Positions 13,391 to 22,045 of a stretch of DNA of 64,000 nucleotides are shown piece by piece (the first letter of the stretch is position 1; each line of letters starts with the position of its first letter). A program made the translations under genes and the position numbers. The notes beneath the pieces are model-generated. The model saw only the letters and a program-made list of their open reading frames with translations. It did not search any database and was not told where the DNA came from. This DNA is from Variovorax sp. V93 (GTDB lineage Bacteria; Pseudomonadota; Gammaproteobacteria; Burkholderiales; Burkholderiaceae_C). The stretch lies in assembly GCF_041154485.1 (NCBI RefSeq), contig NZ_AP028669.1, forward strand, positions 3,534,001 through 3,598,000. The letters run 5' to 3'.

Positions 13391-13867
13391 CTACGCGGGC
13401 CTGGCGTGCACCACCAGCTTGGGCGTGAAGTACTGGAGCACCTCGCCGCGCTGGTTGAGCGTGCGGCAGCGCATCGTCACCATCGCGCGGCCGGGCTTGG
13501 AGCGCGAGGGCGTGATGTCGAGCACCTCGCTCACCACGTGCAGCACGTCGCCGGGCCGCGTCGGCTTGGGCCACTGCAGTTCGCCGCCCGAGCCGATGAT
13601 GCCTTCGGCCAGCGGAATGCCGCTTTCCACCATCAGCTTCATGGTGAGCGCCGCCGTGTGCCAGCCGCTGGCCGCAAGGCCGCCGAAGAAGGTGTTCTTC
13701 GCGGCCTCTTCGTCGGTGTGGAAAGGCTGCGGATCGAACTGCGATGCAAAGGCCTTGATCTGCGCCGCGTCCAGCGCGTATTCGCCGCTCTGGAAGCGGT
13801 CGCCGACCGACAGGTCTTCGAGATACAGCGCGCGCTTGGCGTCCGTGTCGTCAGGGAGTGCCGCCAT
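13391..13867 (-). CDS. MaoC-like (R)-specific enoyl-CoA hydratase
   Basis: A 158-residue single hot-dog-fold protein. The hydratase motif is visible as QFDPQPFHTDEEAA followed by FGGLAASGWHT, which carries the catalytic Asp/His pair of MaoC dehydratases. Such proteins hydrate or dehydrate (R)-3-hydroxyacyl-CoA esters in fatty-acid and related degradation. It lies 42 bp downstream of the thiolase gene in the same direction, so the pair probably works in one beta-oxidation-like route under the TetR regulator at 15139. The acyl chain handled is not evident. Confidence 0.85.
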   Translation of the reverse strand: MAALPDDTDAKRALYLEDLSVGDRFQSGEYALDAAQIKAFASQFDPQPFHTDEEAAKNTFFGGLAASGWHTAALTMKLMVESGIPLAEGIIGSGGELQWPKPTRPGDVLHVVSEVLDITPSRSKPGRAMVTMRCRTLNQRGEVLQYFTPKLVVHARPA

Positions 13868-13909
13868 GGGAGTTCCTTGTAGTGCCTGCGCGCATTCTCG
13901 AACAAGCGC

Positions 13910-15043
13910 TCAGACGCGCTCGAGAATCGTGGCAATGCCCTGCCCGCCCCCGATGCATTGCGTGGCCAACGCATAGCGGCCCTTCTCGCGCGCGAGCAGC
14001 GACGCCGCCTTGCCCGTGATGCGCGCACCGGTCGCACCCAGCGGATGGCCGATGGCAAGGCCGCCGCCGTCGAGATTGATCTTCGCCGCATCGAGGCCGA
14101 GATCGCGGATGCAGGCCAGCGCCTGCGACGAGAAGGCCTCGTTCAGTTCGATCACGTCGAGGTCGGCGGCCCCGAGCCCGGCGCGCGCCAGCGCCTTGCG
14201 CGTTGCGGGAATCGGGCCGATGCCCATGATGGCCGGATCGACGCCCACGGTCGCGAACGACCGGATGCGCGCGAGCGGCTGCAGGCCGTGCTTCGCGGCG
14301 AAGGCATCGCTGGTCACGAGCACGGCGGCGGCGCCGTCGGTGAGCGGCGAAGAGGTGCCGGCCGTCACCACGCCATCGGCACGGAACGCCGGCTTGAGGC
14401 CCGCCAGCGCCTCGGCCGAGGTGGCCGGGCGGATGCAGCCATCGACATCGACCATCTCGCCCGAAGCCAGGCGCACCGGCACGATCTCGCCCGCCAGACG
14501 CCCTTGCGCGCGCGCGGCGGCGGCCTTGCGGTGCGACTCGACGGCGAAGGCCTCCTGGTCGGCACGGCTCACGTTCCAGCGCTGCGCGACGTTCTCGGCG
14601 GTGTCACCCATCGAGATGTAGGCATCGGTGCTTTCCTTCAGCTCCGGGTTCGGCGAGAAGTTGAAGCCGCCCTGCGGCACCATCGTCATCGACTCCACGC
14701 CCACGCACAGGAAGGCCTCGCCCATGCCCGCCTCGATCTGCGCCGCGGCAATGTGCACCGCCTGCATCGACGAGCCGCAGAAGCGGTTCACCGTCATGCC
14801 GCCCACCTCGTGCGGCAGGCCGGCCAACAGGCCGACGATGCGCGCGAGGTTGTTGCCCTGCGAGGCCTCGGGGTAGGCGCAGCCCAGGATGATGTCTTCG
14901 AGCAGCGCGGGATCGAGGTCGGTGCGCTGCAGCAGGCCGCGAACCACGCCGGCGGCCAGCGTGTCGGGGCGCACCTCGGCGAGCACGCCCTTCTTCGCGA
15001 AGTGGAAAGGCGAGCGCGCATAGGCGGAAATGACGGCTTTCAT
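13910..15043 (-). CDS. Acetyl-CoA acyltransferase (thiolase)
   Basis: A 377-residue thiolase. The acylated nucleophile is Cys89 in NRFCGSSMQA, the general base His333 sits in GHPLGATGAR, and the second Cys363 sits in QCIGGGQG. The length and NEAF motif fit a degradative acyl-CoA C-acyltransferase (FadA/PcaF-like), though biosynthetic acetoacetyl-CoA formation cannot be excluded. AAGGAGTG precedes the ATG at good spacing. The gene heads the thiolase-MaoC operon. The 20-bp operator at 15066-15085 covers its promoter and matches the one at the tetR start, so repression by that TetR protein is likely. Confidence 0.9.
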   Translation of the reverse strand: MKAVISAYARSPFHFAKKGVLAEVRPDTLAAGVVRGLLQRTDLDPALLEDIILGCAYPEASQGNNLARIVGLLAGLPHEVGGMTVNRFCGSSMQAVHIAAAQIEAGMGEAFLCVGVESMTMVPQGGFNFSPNPELKESTDAYISMGDTAENVAQRWNVSRADQEAFAVESHRKAAAARAQGRLAGEIVPVRLASGEMVDVDGCIRPATSAEALAGLKPAFRADGVVTAGTSSPLTDGAAAVLVTSDAFAAKHGLQPLARIRSFATVGVDPAIMGIGPIPATRKALARAGLGAADLDVIELNEAFSSQALACIRDLGLDAAKINLDGGGLAIGHPLGATGARITGKAASLLAREKGRYALATQCIGGGQGIATILERV

Positions 15044-15065
15044 GGGAACACTCCTTGATCAAAAC

Positions 15066-15097
15066 CCTACCATCCAATCGGTAGGCAACGAGGTCAA
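15066..15097 (-). promoter_or_regulatory. Thiolase operon promoter with TetR operator
   Basis: CCTACCATCCAATCGGTAGG (15066-15085) is an inverted repeat CCTACC-N8-GGTAGG. On the minus strand a TTGACC (15092-15097) lies 17 bp from a weak GATGGT (15069-15074). The operator would cover the spacer and -10. The same repeat form occurs at 15729-15748. Confidence 0.72.
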
Positions 15098-15138
15098 AAA
15101 ATAGGCACGCGCTGCGTGCCCGCGATGCCGCCCGGCGA

Positions 15139-15729
15139 TCAGCCAGGCAATGAACTCCTGAGCTGCGCAATGGCCTCGTCGAAGTCCTCGACGCGTCCCG
15201 TCATGCGCGATGCGAGCAGCGCGCCCTGGCACACCGCAAACACATAGGCCGCCTGCGATGCAAGCGATGCACCCTTCTTCTGCCGGGCCGGCGCCAGCGT
15301 GCCCAGCACGCCGGTGAGCCACAACACCTGCGTGTTGCGCAGTTCCTGCACGGCCTCGCGCAGTTCCTTGTCGATGCAGTCCCAGCCGGGCGTCAGTGCC
15401 CCCGCGGGACACATGCCCGAGCCCGCCTTGAGCGTGTCGCGGTACATGCGGAAATAGGATTCGAGCGCGTCCTTCGGCGTGCGCACCCGCGCCGCGTCCC
15501 AGTCCTTGAAGAGCTGCGTGGCCTGGCGGATCACCGCGATGCCGAGCGCTTCCTTGGTCGGAAAGTGGTGGTACAGGCTCGCCTTGCGGACGCCGACCGC
15601 ATCGGCCACGTCCTGGAAGCTGAAACCCAGGTAGGAACGCGTTTCGATCAGGTGCCGCGCCACCCCGAGGATCTGCTCCCGGGTGCTGCCGGCGGCGAGT
15701 GCGGTCGAGGAAGCGATGGCGCTGCTCAT
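15139..15729 (-). CDS. TetR/AcrR-family transcriptional regulator
   Basis: A 196-residue repressor. The N-terminal helix-turn-helix is at about residues 17-60 (REQILGVARHLIETRSYLG, then VADAVGVRKASLYHHF with the invariant YHHF). The C-terminal ligand domain carries MCPAGALTPGWDCID, a Cys-containing stretch seen in the AcuR-type subgroup. It lies immediately upstream of the thiolase-MaoC operon in the same direction. Its start codon abuts a copy of the operator, so it probably represses itself and the operon. The inducer is likely an acyl-CoA or related metabolite, by inference. Confidence 0.85.
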   Translation of the reverse strand: MSSAIASSTALAAGSTREQILGVARHLIETRSYLGFSFQDVADAVGVRKASLYHHFPTKEALGIAVIRQATQLFKDWDAARVRTPKDALESYFRMYRDTLKAGSGMCPAGALTPGWDCIDKELREAVQELRNTQVLWLTGVLGTLAPARQKKGASLASQAAYVFAVCQGALLASRMTGRVEDFDEAIAQLRSSLPG

Positions 15730-15764
15730 CTACCTACTATAAGGTAGGGAAATTGAGCGCGCAA
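15730..15764 (-). promoter_or_regulatory. tetR promoter with overlapping operator, leaderless start
   Basis: Minus strand: -35 TTGCGC (15759-15764), 17-bp spacer, -10 TATAGT (15736-15741), then 6 nt and the ATG at 15729. The inverted repeat CTACC-N8-GGTAG (15730-15747) overlaps the -10 and the start point, as expected for autorepression. Confidence 0.7.
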
Positions 15765-15773
15765 GCCGCAGGG

Positions 15774-16745
15774 TCAATCGGCCTTGATGTTCGCGGCCTT
15801 CACGATGCGCGCATTGCCTTCGAACTCCGAGGCGATCTCCGCGGCGAAGGCCGAGGGGCTGCCTCCGGTCGGCACGTTGTCGGTGGCCGTGAGCTTGGCG
15901 CGCAGCTCGGGGCTGGCCAGGGCCTTGTTGATCTCGGCGTTGTACTTCTCGATCAATATGGGCGGCGTGGCCGCGGGCGCAAAGACGCCGAACACCGAAT
16001 TGATGTTCGCCGCCTTGAAGCCCAGCTCGCCCAGCGTGGGCACCTGCGGCAGGCTCTCGAGCCGCGCCGGCGCACCCACGGCCAGCGGACGCAGCTTGCT
16101 CGACCGGATGTGCGAAGTGAGCGTGGGGCTCGCGTTGCTCGAGAGAATCTCGAACTGGCCGCCAAGCGCATCATTGAGTTGCTGGCCGCCGCCCTTGTAG
16201 GGCACGTGCGTGATGTCCACGCCCGCGGCCGCCTTCACCTGCTCGAGCACGATGTGGCCGAGCGATGCCGGCCCCGAGGTGGCCCAGCGCACCGCGCCGG
16301 GCTGTGCCTTGGCATCGGCGATCAGCGCGCGGAAGTCGCGCGCCCTGCTGGCCGGCGTGGCGATCAACAGCACCGGCGAATACATCACGCTCGCCACTGG
16401 CGCGATGTCCTTCAGCGGATCGAAAGGCAGCTTGCCGAGGTGCGGACTCAGCACCAGCGGGCTGATGGCCGAGAAGCCCAGCGTGGCACCGTCGGGTGCC
16501 GCCTTGGCGACGGCATCCATGCCGATGGCGCCACTGGCGCCGGCGCGGTTGTCGACCACCACCGTGGTGCCCATCTGCGCGGCGAGCCTGTCGCCGAGCG
16601 CACGCGCGACCACGTCGCTGACGCCGCCCGCGGGGTACGCCACGATGAGGCGGATGGTCTTGGGAACGGCCTGGGCCTGGGCCACGGCGGCAGTACAGAG
16701 CGTCGCGGCGGCGAAGAGCCACGACGGCTTGAACGGAAAATGCAT
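15774..16745 (-). CDS. Bug-family tripartite tricarboxylate transporter receptor
   Basis: A periplasmic solute-binding protein of 323 residues. The signal peptide covers about residues 1-25 (LFAAATLCTAAVAQAQA). The Bug signatures are present: IRLIVAYPAGGVSDVVAR, VVVDNRAGASGAIG, GHIVLEQVKAAAG, THVPYKGGGQQLNDALGGQ, and LPQVPTLGELGF. No TctA/TctB membrane partners lie nearby, which is usual for the many orphan Bug receptors in this family of bacteria. The ligand, probably a small carboxylate, cannot be told. The start at 16745 places the signal peptide correctly. It lies 23 bp downstream of the broken DUF72 gene. Confidence 0.88.
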   Translation of the reverse strand: MHFPFKPSWLFAAATLCTAAVAQAQAVPKTIRLIVAYPAGGVSDVVARALGDRLAAQMGTTVVVDNRAGASGAIGMDAVAKAAPDGATLGFSAISPLVLSPHLGKLPFDPLKDIAPVASVMYSPVLLIATPASRARDFRALIADAKAQPGAVRWATSGPASLGHIVLEQVKAAAGVDITHVPYKGGGQQLNDALGGQFEILSSNASPTLTSHIRSSKLRPLAVGAPARLESLPQVPTLGELGFKAANINSVFGVFAPAATPPILIEKYNAEINKALASPELRAKLTATDNVPTGGSPSAFAAEIASEFEGNARIVKAANIKAD

Positions 16746-16768
16746 GATCTCGAAAAAAGCTGAACGGA

Positions 16769-17516
16769 TCAGCCATTCTGAACCAGGCGCGCGAGCGTCA
16801 TCGCATTGCCCACCGCCGCGCCGCCCGCGGTGTTGTCGAGGATGCACCAGCACGCGGCGCCCTCCTCCCGCGCTTGCATCAAGCGCTGTGCGAGCCGCGC
16901 GAGCAGCGCATTGTCGTAGGCCGACCAGTAGCGCCGCGGCGATCCGTGCAGCCGCAGATAGACGAGGCCGGGCCATCCGCCGGGCGCGGCCGCTTCGCCG
17001 AACAGCACCGGATCGGCCAGCACCCGCCCGATGCGCCAGCGCGCCAGCAGCGACTCTGCCGCGGGCACGAACCAGCTGCGGTGCCGCGGCTCCAGCGCCA
17101 CCGCCCCGCCGTGCCTTCGCCGCAGGTCGGCAAGGAACCGGCGGACCACGCGCTCGTCGAAGGCCAGGCTCGGCGGCAGCTGCACGACCAGGCAGCCGAG
17201 CCTGTCGGCCAGCCCCATCGCCTGCGCCAGGAATTCATCGAAGGCCGGCATTGCGCCGGCCAGCGGCCTTGGGCAGCTTGACCGCGAAGCGGAAGTCCGG
17301 GGGCGTGCTCGCGGCCCAGCGCGCGTAGGTCTCGCGCCGGTGCGGGCGGTAGAACGAGGTGTCGATCTCGGCCGCGCCAAAGCGCTGTGCATAACGCTGC
17401 AGGTGCGAGCCCTCGGGCGGGAACTCGCTCCACAGCGCGCGCGGCAGGCTCCAGCCAGCGCAACCGATGCGCAGCGATGCGGGCAGCGGCTCAGCCGCGT
17501 GGATGGTGTGCGGCAT
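16769..17516 (-). pseudogene. DUF72 (YecE-like) gene broken by a frameshift
   Basis: DUF72 is a TIM-barrel family of uncertain function. The N-terminal half reads from an ATG at 17516 (LRIGCAGWSLP, AAEIDTSFYRPHR, DFRFAVKLPKA) and stops at 17235. The C-terminal half continues in another frame from about 17263 to 16769 (LAGAMPAFDEFLAQ, VVQLPPSLAFDE, ALEPRHRSW, YLRLHGSPRRYW). The join is at 17264-17268. Intact relatives carry a short block (ITHER-type) between KLPKA and the next helix. It is missing here, which suggests about 17 nt were lost. A sequencing error is possible. The start overlaps xerD by 26 nt. Confidence 0.82.
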
Positions 17517-18402
17517 GCAGTTGCTTGAGCCGTTCGCGCGCCACGTGGGTGTAGATGGTGGTCGTGGAAATGTCGGCATGGCCGAGCAGCAGCTGCACCG
17601 CGCGCAGGTCCACGCCGTGGTTCAGCAGGTGCGTGGCGAAGGCATGGCGCAGCGTGTGCGGCGACAGCGGCACGTGGATGCCGGCCGCGGCGGCCTGCTT
17701 CTTCACGATGATCCAGAACATCACGCGCGTCATGCCCGCGCCGCGCGCGGTCACGAACAGGTCGGGCGTCTGCTGCCCATCGAGGATGGCGGGGCGCGAC
17801 TCTTCCAGGTAGCGCTCGATCCAGCGCCGCGCCTCGCCGCCGAAGGGCACGAGGCGCTCTTTGCTGCCCTTGCCGAGCACGCGCAGCACGCCGTCGTTCA
17901 AACTCATGTCGATGACCTTGAGCGCCACCAGCTCGCTCACGCGCAGGCCGCTCGCATACATCAGCTCGAGCATCGCGCGGTCGCGCAGGCCGAGCGGGGT
18001 TTCCACGTCGGGTGCGGCCAGCAGGTCGTCCACCTGTTTTTCCGACAGCGTCTTGATGGCCCGCGGCATCTGCCGCGCGGGCGCAAGCCGGATGCTCGGA
18101 TCGGCCGCGATGCGGCGCTCGCGCAGCGCCCAGCGGTAGTAGCGCTTGAACACCGTGAGCCGCCGGTTGGCCGAGGTGGCCTTGCCCTTGGTCGACAGGC
18201 GCGCACCCATGTAGGCCTGCAGGTCGGACTCCTGCGCCGTATCGAGCGCGCCGCCGCTGCGCTGGCTGCCAAGCCACTGCGCGAACAGCGCGAGGTCGCG
18301 GCGGTAGGCGGCCAGCGTGTTCTTCGACAGCCCGTCCTCGAGCCAGAGGGCATCGATGAAGTCGTCGATCTCGGGGGTTCGTGTGGCGGCGGCCTCGGTC
18401 AT
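17491..18402 (-). CDS. xerD: Site-specific tyrosine recombinase XerD
   Basis: Acts with XerC at the dif site to resolve chromosome dimers. The 303-residue protein has an N-terminal SAM-like core-binding domain (about residues 10-95). In the catalytic domain are Arg in SGLRVSEL, Lys in GKGSKER, His-Arg in LSPHTLRHAFATHLL, the second His in LLGHADIST and the nucleophile Tyr in TIYTHVARERL. The ATG at 18402 gives MTEAAAT; a TTG three codons upstream is possible. A terminator for the upstream Bug gene ends just before it. Nothing suggests a mobile integrase rather than the housekeeping enzyme. Confidence 0.93.
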   Translation of the reverse strand: MTEAAATRTPEIDDFIDALWLEDGLSKNTLAAYRRDLALFAQWLGSQRSGGALDTAQESDLQAYMGARLSTKGKATSANRRLTVFKRYYRWALRERRIAADPSIRLAPARQMPRAIKTLSEKQVDDLLAAPDVETPLGLRDRAMLELMYASGLRVSELVALKVIDMSLNDGVLRVLGKGSKERLVPFGGEARRWIERYLEESRPAILDGQQTPDLFVTARGAGMTRVMFWIIVKKQAAAAGIHVPLSPHTLRHAFATHLLNHGVDLRAVQLLLGHADISTTTIYTHVARERLKQLHAAHHPRG

Positions 18403-18414
18403 GCGCTGCAAGAT

Positions 18415-18448
18415 AACAAAAAGAAAAGCCGCCCGTGGCGCGGGCGGC
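18415..18448 (-). terminator. Intrinsic terminator after the second Bug gene
   Basis: GCCGCCCG (18428-18435) and CGGGCGGC (18441-18448) form an 8-bp GC stem with a 5-nt loop. On the minus strand it is followed by TTTTCTTTTT. It lies between the Bug gene stop (18469) and xerD. Confidence 0.88.
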
Positions 18449-18468
18449 TTCGGCAGGGTTGGCGAGGC

Positions 18469-19443
18469 TCAGTCCAGCTTGAGCTTCTGCTTCACCACCA
18501 CCTGCTTGTAGACCTCGTATTCGGCCTTGATCTGCGCGGCGAACTGCTCGGGCGTATTGGCCACGATCAGCGAACCCGTGTCTTCGATGCGTTTCTTCAC
18601 GGCCGGGTCTTCCACCGCCTTCTTCACGCCGGCGCTGATCTTGTCGACCACTTCCTTCGGCAGGCCCTTGGGGCCGAGGATGCCGTAGTACGCCATGCGG
18701 TTGACCGGCTCGAGCCCCACTTCCTTGAAGGTCGGCACGTTGGGCAGCGCGGCCAGGCGCTGCGGCGCCGACACCACGATGGGCACCAGCCGGCCGCTCT
18801 GGATGAAAGGCATGGCCGAGGGGATGTTGTCGAACATGATCGGCACCTGGCCGGCCACCACGTCGTTCAGGGCCGGGCCCGCGCCGCGATAGGGAATGTG
18901 CGTGACGAAGGTGTTGGTGAGGCTCTTGTAGAGCTCCATCAGCAGGTGGCCGATGCCGCCGGTGCCCGACGAGGCATACGAATACTTGCCGGGATTCTTC
19001 TTGAGCTCGGCCACGAATTCCGCGTAGTTCTTGGCCGGGAAGCTCGGGTTGACCGCAATGATGTTGGGCGTGGCCGCGATGTTGATGATCGGCGTGAAAT
19101 CGTTGATCGGGTCGTACGGCACCTTGGGATTGATGGCCGGGTTGGCGGCCGTGCTCGAGACCGTGGCAACGCCGAGCTTGTAGCCGTCGGGCGTAGCGCG
19201 CGCCGTTTCGGCCGCACCCACGATGCCGCCGCCACCCGCGCGGTTGATCACCACCACCGGCTGGCCCAGCACCTTGCCGAGTGGATCGGAAATCACGCGC
19301 GCCACGATGTCGGTCGTGCCGCCCGGTGCAAAGGGCACGCTCAGTTCGACCGGCTTGTTCGGGTAGCCCTGCGCGAAGCTCTGGCCCGCAGCCGCGACCA
19401 GCGCGGCGGCTCCCACCATGGCGCCCCATTGACGACGTTGCAT
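18469..19443 (-). CDS. Bug-family tripartite tricarboxylate transporter receptor
   Basis: A second periplasmic receptor of 324 residues, clearly divergent from the one at 15774. The signal peptide is residues 1-25 ([18 protein letters not shown]). Family marks are [67 protein letters not shown] and [11 protein letters not shown]. It is a single-gene unit closed by its own terminator. No tctAB membrane genes are present. The ligand is unknown. The long intergenic stretch before the divergent AEC gene probably holds its promoter, but no consensus stood out. Confidence 0.88.
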   Translation of the reverse strand: MQRRQWGAMVGAAALVAAAGQSFAQGYPNKPVELSVPFAPGGTTDIVARVISDPLGKVLGQPVVVINRAGGGGIVGAAETARATPDGYKLGVATVSSTAANPAINPKVPYDPINDFTPIINIAATPNIIAVNPSFPAKNYAEFVAELKKNPGKYSYASSGTGGIGHLLMELYKSLTNTFVTHIPYRGAGPALNDVVAGQVPIMFDNIPSAMPFIQSGRLVPIVVSAPQRLAALPNVPTFKEVGLEPVNRMAYYGILGPKGLPKEVVDKISAGVKKAVEDPAVKKRIEDTGSLIVANTPEQFAAQIKAEYEVYKQVVVKQKLKLD

Positions 19444-19549
19444 CTATAACTCCTTGATTGACTGATTGATGTCGAAAAACCAAAGCCCCGGATGCTAGCG
19501 GCTTCGCACCTCGCCGGTGCTGTGGATTACCCATGGTCCGCCGCGGTTT

Positions 19550-20467
19550 ATGCTCGAGGCGGTGAACTTCGCACAGCTGCTCTTTCCGGATTTTTCGCTC
19601 ATTGCCATCGGCTGGTTGCTTTGCCGCTACACGGCGCTCGACCGCCGCGTCTGGGACCAGGTCGAAAGCCTGGTCTACTACTTTCTATTTCCGGTGCTGC
19701 TGTTCCACTCGATCGTGCGCAGCCCGCTCGATTTTGCCGCCACCTCGAGCCTGCTCACCGCGGGCGTGGGCATCGGCCTCAGCGGCATCGCGATGGCCTA
19801 CGCGCTGCCCCATGTGCCCGGCCTGCGCTCTCACATCGACCGCCGCGACCATGCGGCCAGCGCGCAGATCGGGTTCCGCTTCAACTCCTTCATCTGCCTT
19901 GCGCTCGCCGAGCGGCTGGCCGGTGCGCAGGGCCTGTTGCTGATCGCGGTGCTGATCGGCGTGTGCGTGCCGATGTTCAACATCGCGGCCGTCTGGCCGA
20001 TGGCGCGGCATGCGCAGAGCGGCTTCGCGCGGCAGCTGGTGCGCAATCCGCTGATCGTCGCCACGCTGGCCGGCCTGCTGGCCAACGTGCTGGGCTTCAC
20101 CGTTCCGAACTGGGCCACGCCCACGCTCGCGCGCATCGGCGCCGCTTCGCTCGCGCTCGGCCTGCTGGCCGCCGGCGCGGGCATGCAGTTCGCGAGCCTG
20201 GGGCGCGGCAAGGTGCTTGCGGTGTCGGTGCTGTCCATACGGCACCTGCTGCTGCCGCTGGTGGCATGGGGCCTGTCTCTCGCGCTGCGGCTGGACGCGA
20301 CGCAGGCTGCCGTGCTGATGGCGTTTTCCGCCGTGCCCACGGCCTCGAGCGCCTATGTGCTGGCAGCGCGCATGGGCTACAACGGACCGTACGTGGCGGG
20401 TCTCGTGACCCTGTCCACGCTGCTGGGCGTGGCGAGCCTGCCGTTTGCGCTGGCGCTGCCGCGCTGA
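19550..20467 (+). CDS. AEC-family transporter
   Basis: Inner-membrane carrier of 305 residues with about ten hydrophobic helices (for example FSLIAIGWLLCRYTALD, LVYYFLFPVLLFHSIV, LSIRHLLLPLVAWGLSLAL). It belongs to the auxin efflux carrier/malonate permease fold, whose bacterial members move carboxylates. The conserved LVRNPLIVATLAGLLANVLG and AVPTASSAYVLAARMG match the family. The start at 19550 (MLEAVNFAQLLF) is preferred; an ATG-like start at 19517 adds a non-hydrophobic, unsupported lead. The neighbour Bug receptor is divergent. A substrate cannot be assigned. It converges on queG with 6 bp between stops. Confidence 0.82.
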   Translation: MLEAVNFAQLLFPDFSLIAIGWLLCRYTALDRRVWDQVESLVYYFLFPVLLFHSIVRSPLDFAATSSLLTAGVGIGLSGIAMAYALPHVPGLRSHIDRRDHAASAQIGFRFNSFICLALAERLAGAQGLLLIAVLIGVCVPMFNIAAVWPMARHAQSGFARQLVRNPLIVATLAGLLANVLGFTVPNWATPTLARIGAASLALGLLAAGAGMQFASLGRGKVLAVSVLSIRHLLLPLVAWGLSLALRLDATQAAVLMAFSAVPTASSAYVLAARMGYNGPYVAGLVTLSTLLGVASLPFALALPR

Positions 20468-20473
20468 GTTGGT

Positions 20474-21550
20474 TCAGCGCCCGGGGCGCTGCGCCAGCGC
20501 CCACGCCACGTGCTCGCGCACCAGTTCGCTCGGGTCCGATGCCCGCGTGGCCAGTGCCTCTGCGGCGCCGCTCTCGCCCGCACGCAGTGCGTTTCCGAGG
20601 GCCACGGCGATGTTGCGCAGCCAGCGTTCATGCCCGATTCGGCGGATCGGGCTGCCCTCGGTGAAGCGCAGGAAATCTTCCTCGCTCCAGGCAAAGAGCG
20701 CGGCCAGCGACTGGCCGGTCAGCCCTTCGCGCGCATCGAAGTCGGGCAGCGCGCTCTTCTTCGCGAACTTGTTCCAGGGGCAGATCAGCTGGCAGTCGTC
20801 GCAGCCGTAGATGCGGTTGCCCATCAGGGGCCGAAGCTCCAGCGGGATCGGGCCGCCGTGCTCGATGGTGAGATACGAAATGCAGCGCCGCGCATCGAGC
20901 CGGTATGGCGCGACGATGGCCTTTGTCGGGCACACGTCGATGCAGGCGCTGCAACTGCCGCAGTGCGCGCTGACCGGCTTGCTTTCGGGCAGCGCCATGT
21001 CGACGTAGATCTCGCCCAGGAAGAACATCGAGCCCGCGCTGCGGTCCAGCACCAGCGTGTGCTTGCCGCGCCAGCCCTGGCCGCTGCGCGAGGCAAGCTC
21101 GGCTTCGAGCACCGGCGCCGAATCGGTGAAGGCGCGATGGCCGAACGGGCCCACTTCCTCGGCGATGCGCTCGGCCAGTTTGGCCAGCCGCGCACGCATC
21201 ACCTTGTGATAGTCGCGGCCGCGCGCATAGACCGAGACGATGGCTTCGCCGGGGCGCGCGAGGCGATCGAACTCCACGGCCTGCCAGTCATCCGGCGGCG
21301 TGCCGCGCGGCAGGTAGTCCATGCGCGCCGTGATGACGCTCACCGTGCCCGGCACCAGCTCGGCCGGCCTGGCGCGGCGCGTGCCGTGCGTTGCCATGTA
21401 TTTCATCTCGCCATGGAACCCATGGGCCAGCCATTGCATCAGACCTTCCTCGGCGCTCGATAAATCGACGCCCGCGATTCCGATTTGGGAGAATCCGAGT
21501 TCCCGGGCCAATGCCTGAATACGAGCAACGAGTGGATGGCTGACGATCAC
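20474..21550 (-). CDS. queG: Epoxyqueuosine reductase
   Basis: Cobalamin-dependent iron-sulfur enzyme that reduces epoxyqueuosine to queuosine in tRNA anticodons. The 358-residue protein has an N-terminal catalytic domain (GFSQIGIAGVD, SVYARGRDYHKVMR, AFTDSAPVLEAELA, GWRGKHTLVL), then two 4Fe-4S motifs CGSCSACIDVCP and CDDCQLICPWN, and a HEAT-like C-terminus (PIRRIGHERWLRNIAVALG). The GTG at 21550 is chosen because TACAAT lies 6 nt upstream (leaderless signal) and homology begins there. It overlaps the divergent tsaE start by 15 bp, so each gene's 5' end lies inside the other. Confidence 0.94.
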   Translation of the reverse strand: MIVSHPLVARIQALARELGFSQIGIAGVDLSSAEEGLMQWLAHGFHGEMKYMATHGTRRARPAELVPGTVSVITARMDYLPRGTPPDDWQAVEFDRLARPGEAIVSVYARGRDYHKVMRARLAKLAERIAEEVGPFGHRAFTDSAPVLEAELASRSGQGWRGKHTLVLDRSAGSMFFLGEIYVDMALPESKPVSAHCGSCSACIDVCPTKAIVAPYRLDARRCISYLTIEHGGPIPLELRPLMGNRIYGCDDCQLICPWNKFAKKSALPDFDAREGLTGQSLAALFAWSEEDFLRFTEGSPIRRIGHERWLRNIAVALGNALRAGESGAAEALATRASDPSELVREHVAWALAQRPGR

Positions 21551-22045
21551 TTGCCGATTGTAGAAACGCCGAAGAACGCCGGCCGCACGCTGCACTGGCG
21601 CAGCGAGGACGACACCGGCGCCTTCGCGCGCGCGCTGGCGGCCTCGCCCGCGCTGCGCGATGCCTTCATCGCGCTGCACGGCGACCTCGGCGCCGGCAAG
21701 ACCACCTTCGTGCGCCACCTGCTGCGCGCGCTCGGCATCGAGGGCCGCATCAAGAGCCCGACCTATGCCGTGGTCGAGCCGCACGAAGCGCCCGACGGGC
21801 TTGCCATCTTCCATTTCGACTTCTACCGCTTCAACGATCCGCGCGAGTGGGACGACGCCGGCTTCCGTGACATTTTCGCGGGACCGGGCCTCAAGCTCGC
21901 GGAGTGGCCAGAAAACGCTGCCGGCCGCACACCAATTGCCGACCTCGCTATTAAAATAGAAGCAATGACAGACGACACACGCAGCGTGACCCTCCTGGCG
22001 AACACTCCCCGCGGCAGCGACCTGCTGACGCAGCTCGGCGCATGA
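21536..22045 (+). CDS. tsaE: tRNA threonylcarbamoyladenosine biosynthesis ATPase TsaE
   Basis: P-loop ATPase partner of TsaB-TsaD in making t6A37 of ANN-decoding tRNAs. The 169-residue protein shows Walker A in HGDLGAGKTTFVRHLL, then IKSPTYAVVEPHE (the Thr/Ser motif) and FHFDFYRFNDPREW (Walker B region), and ends with KLAEWPENA. The ATG at 21536 is the likely start; the frame upstream lacks homology. Its first 15 bp overlap the divergent queG start. The stop overlaps the amiC start (ATGA), a gene order conserved in proteobacteria. Confidence 0.93.
   Translation: MADDHLPIVETPKNAGRTLHWRSEDDTGAFARALAASPALRDAFIALHGDLGAGKTTFVRHLLRALGIEGRIKSPTYAVVEPHEAPDGLAIFHFDFYRFNDPREWDDAGFRDIFAGPGLKLAEWPENAAGRTPIADLAIKIEAMTDDTRSVTLLANTPRGSDLLTQLGA

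Noticed and set aside
17467..19449. 660-residue plus-strand frame opposite xerD and the Bug gene
   Set aside because: Shadow of two recognised minus-strand genes, with low-complexity composition and no ribosome site.
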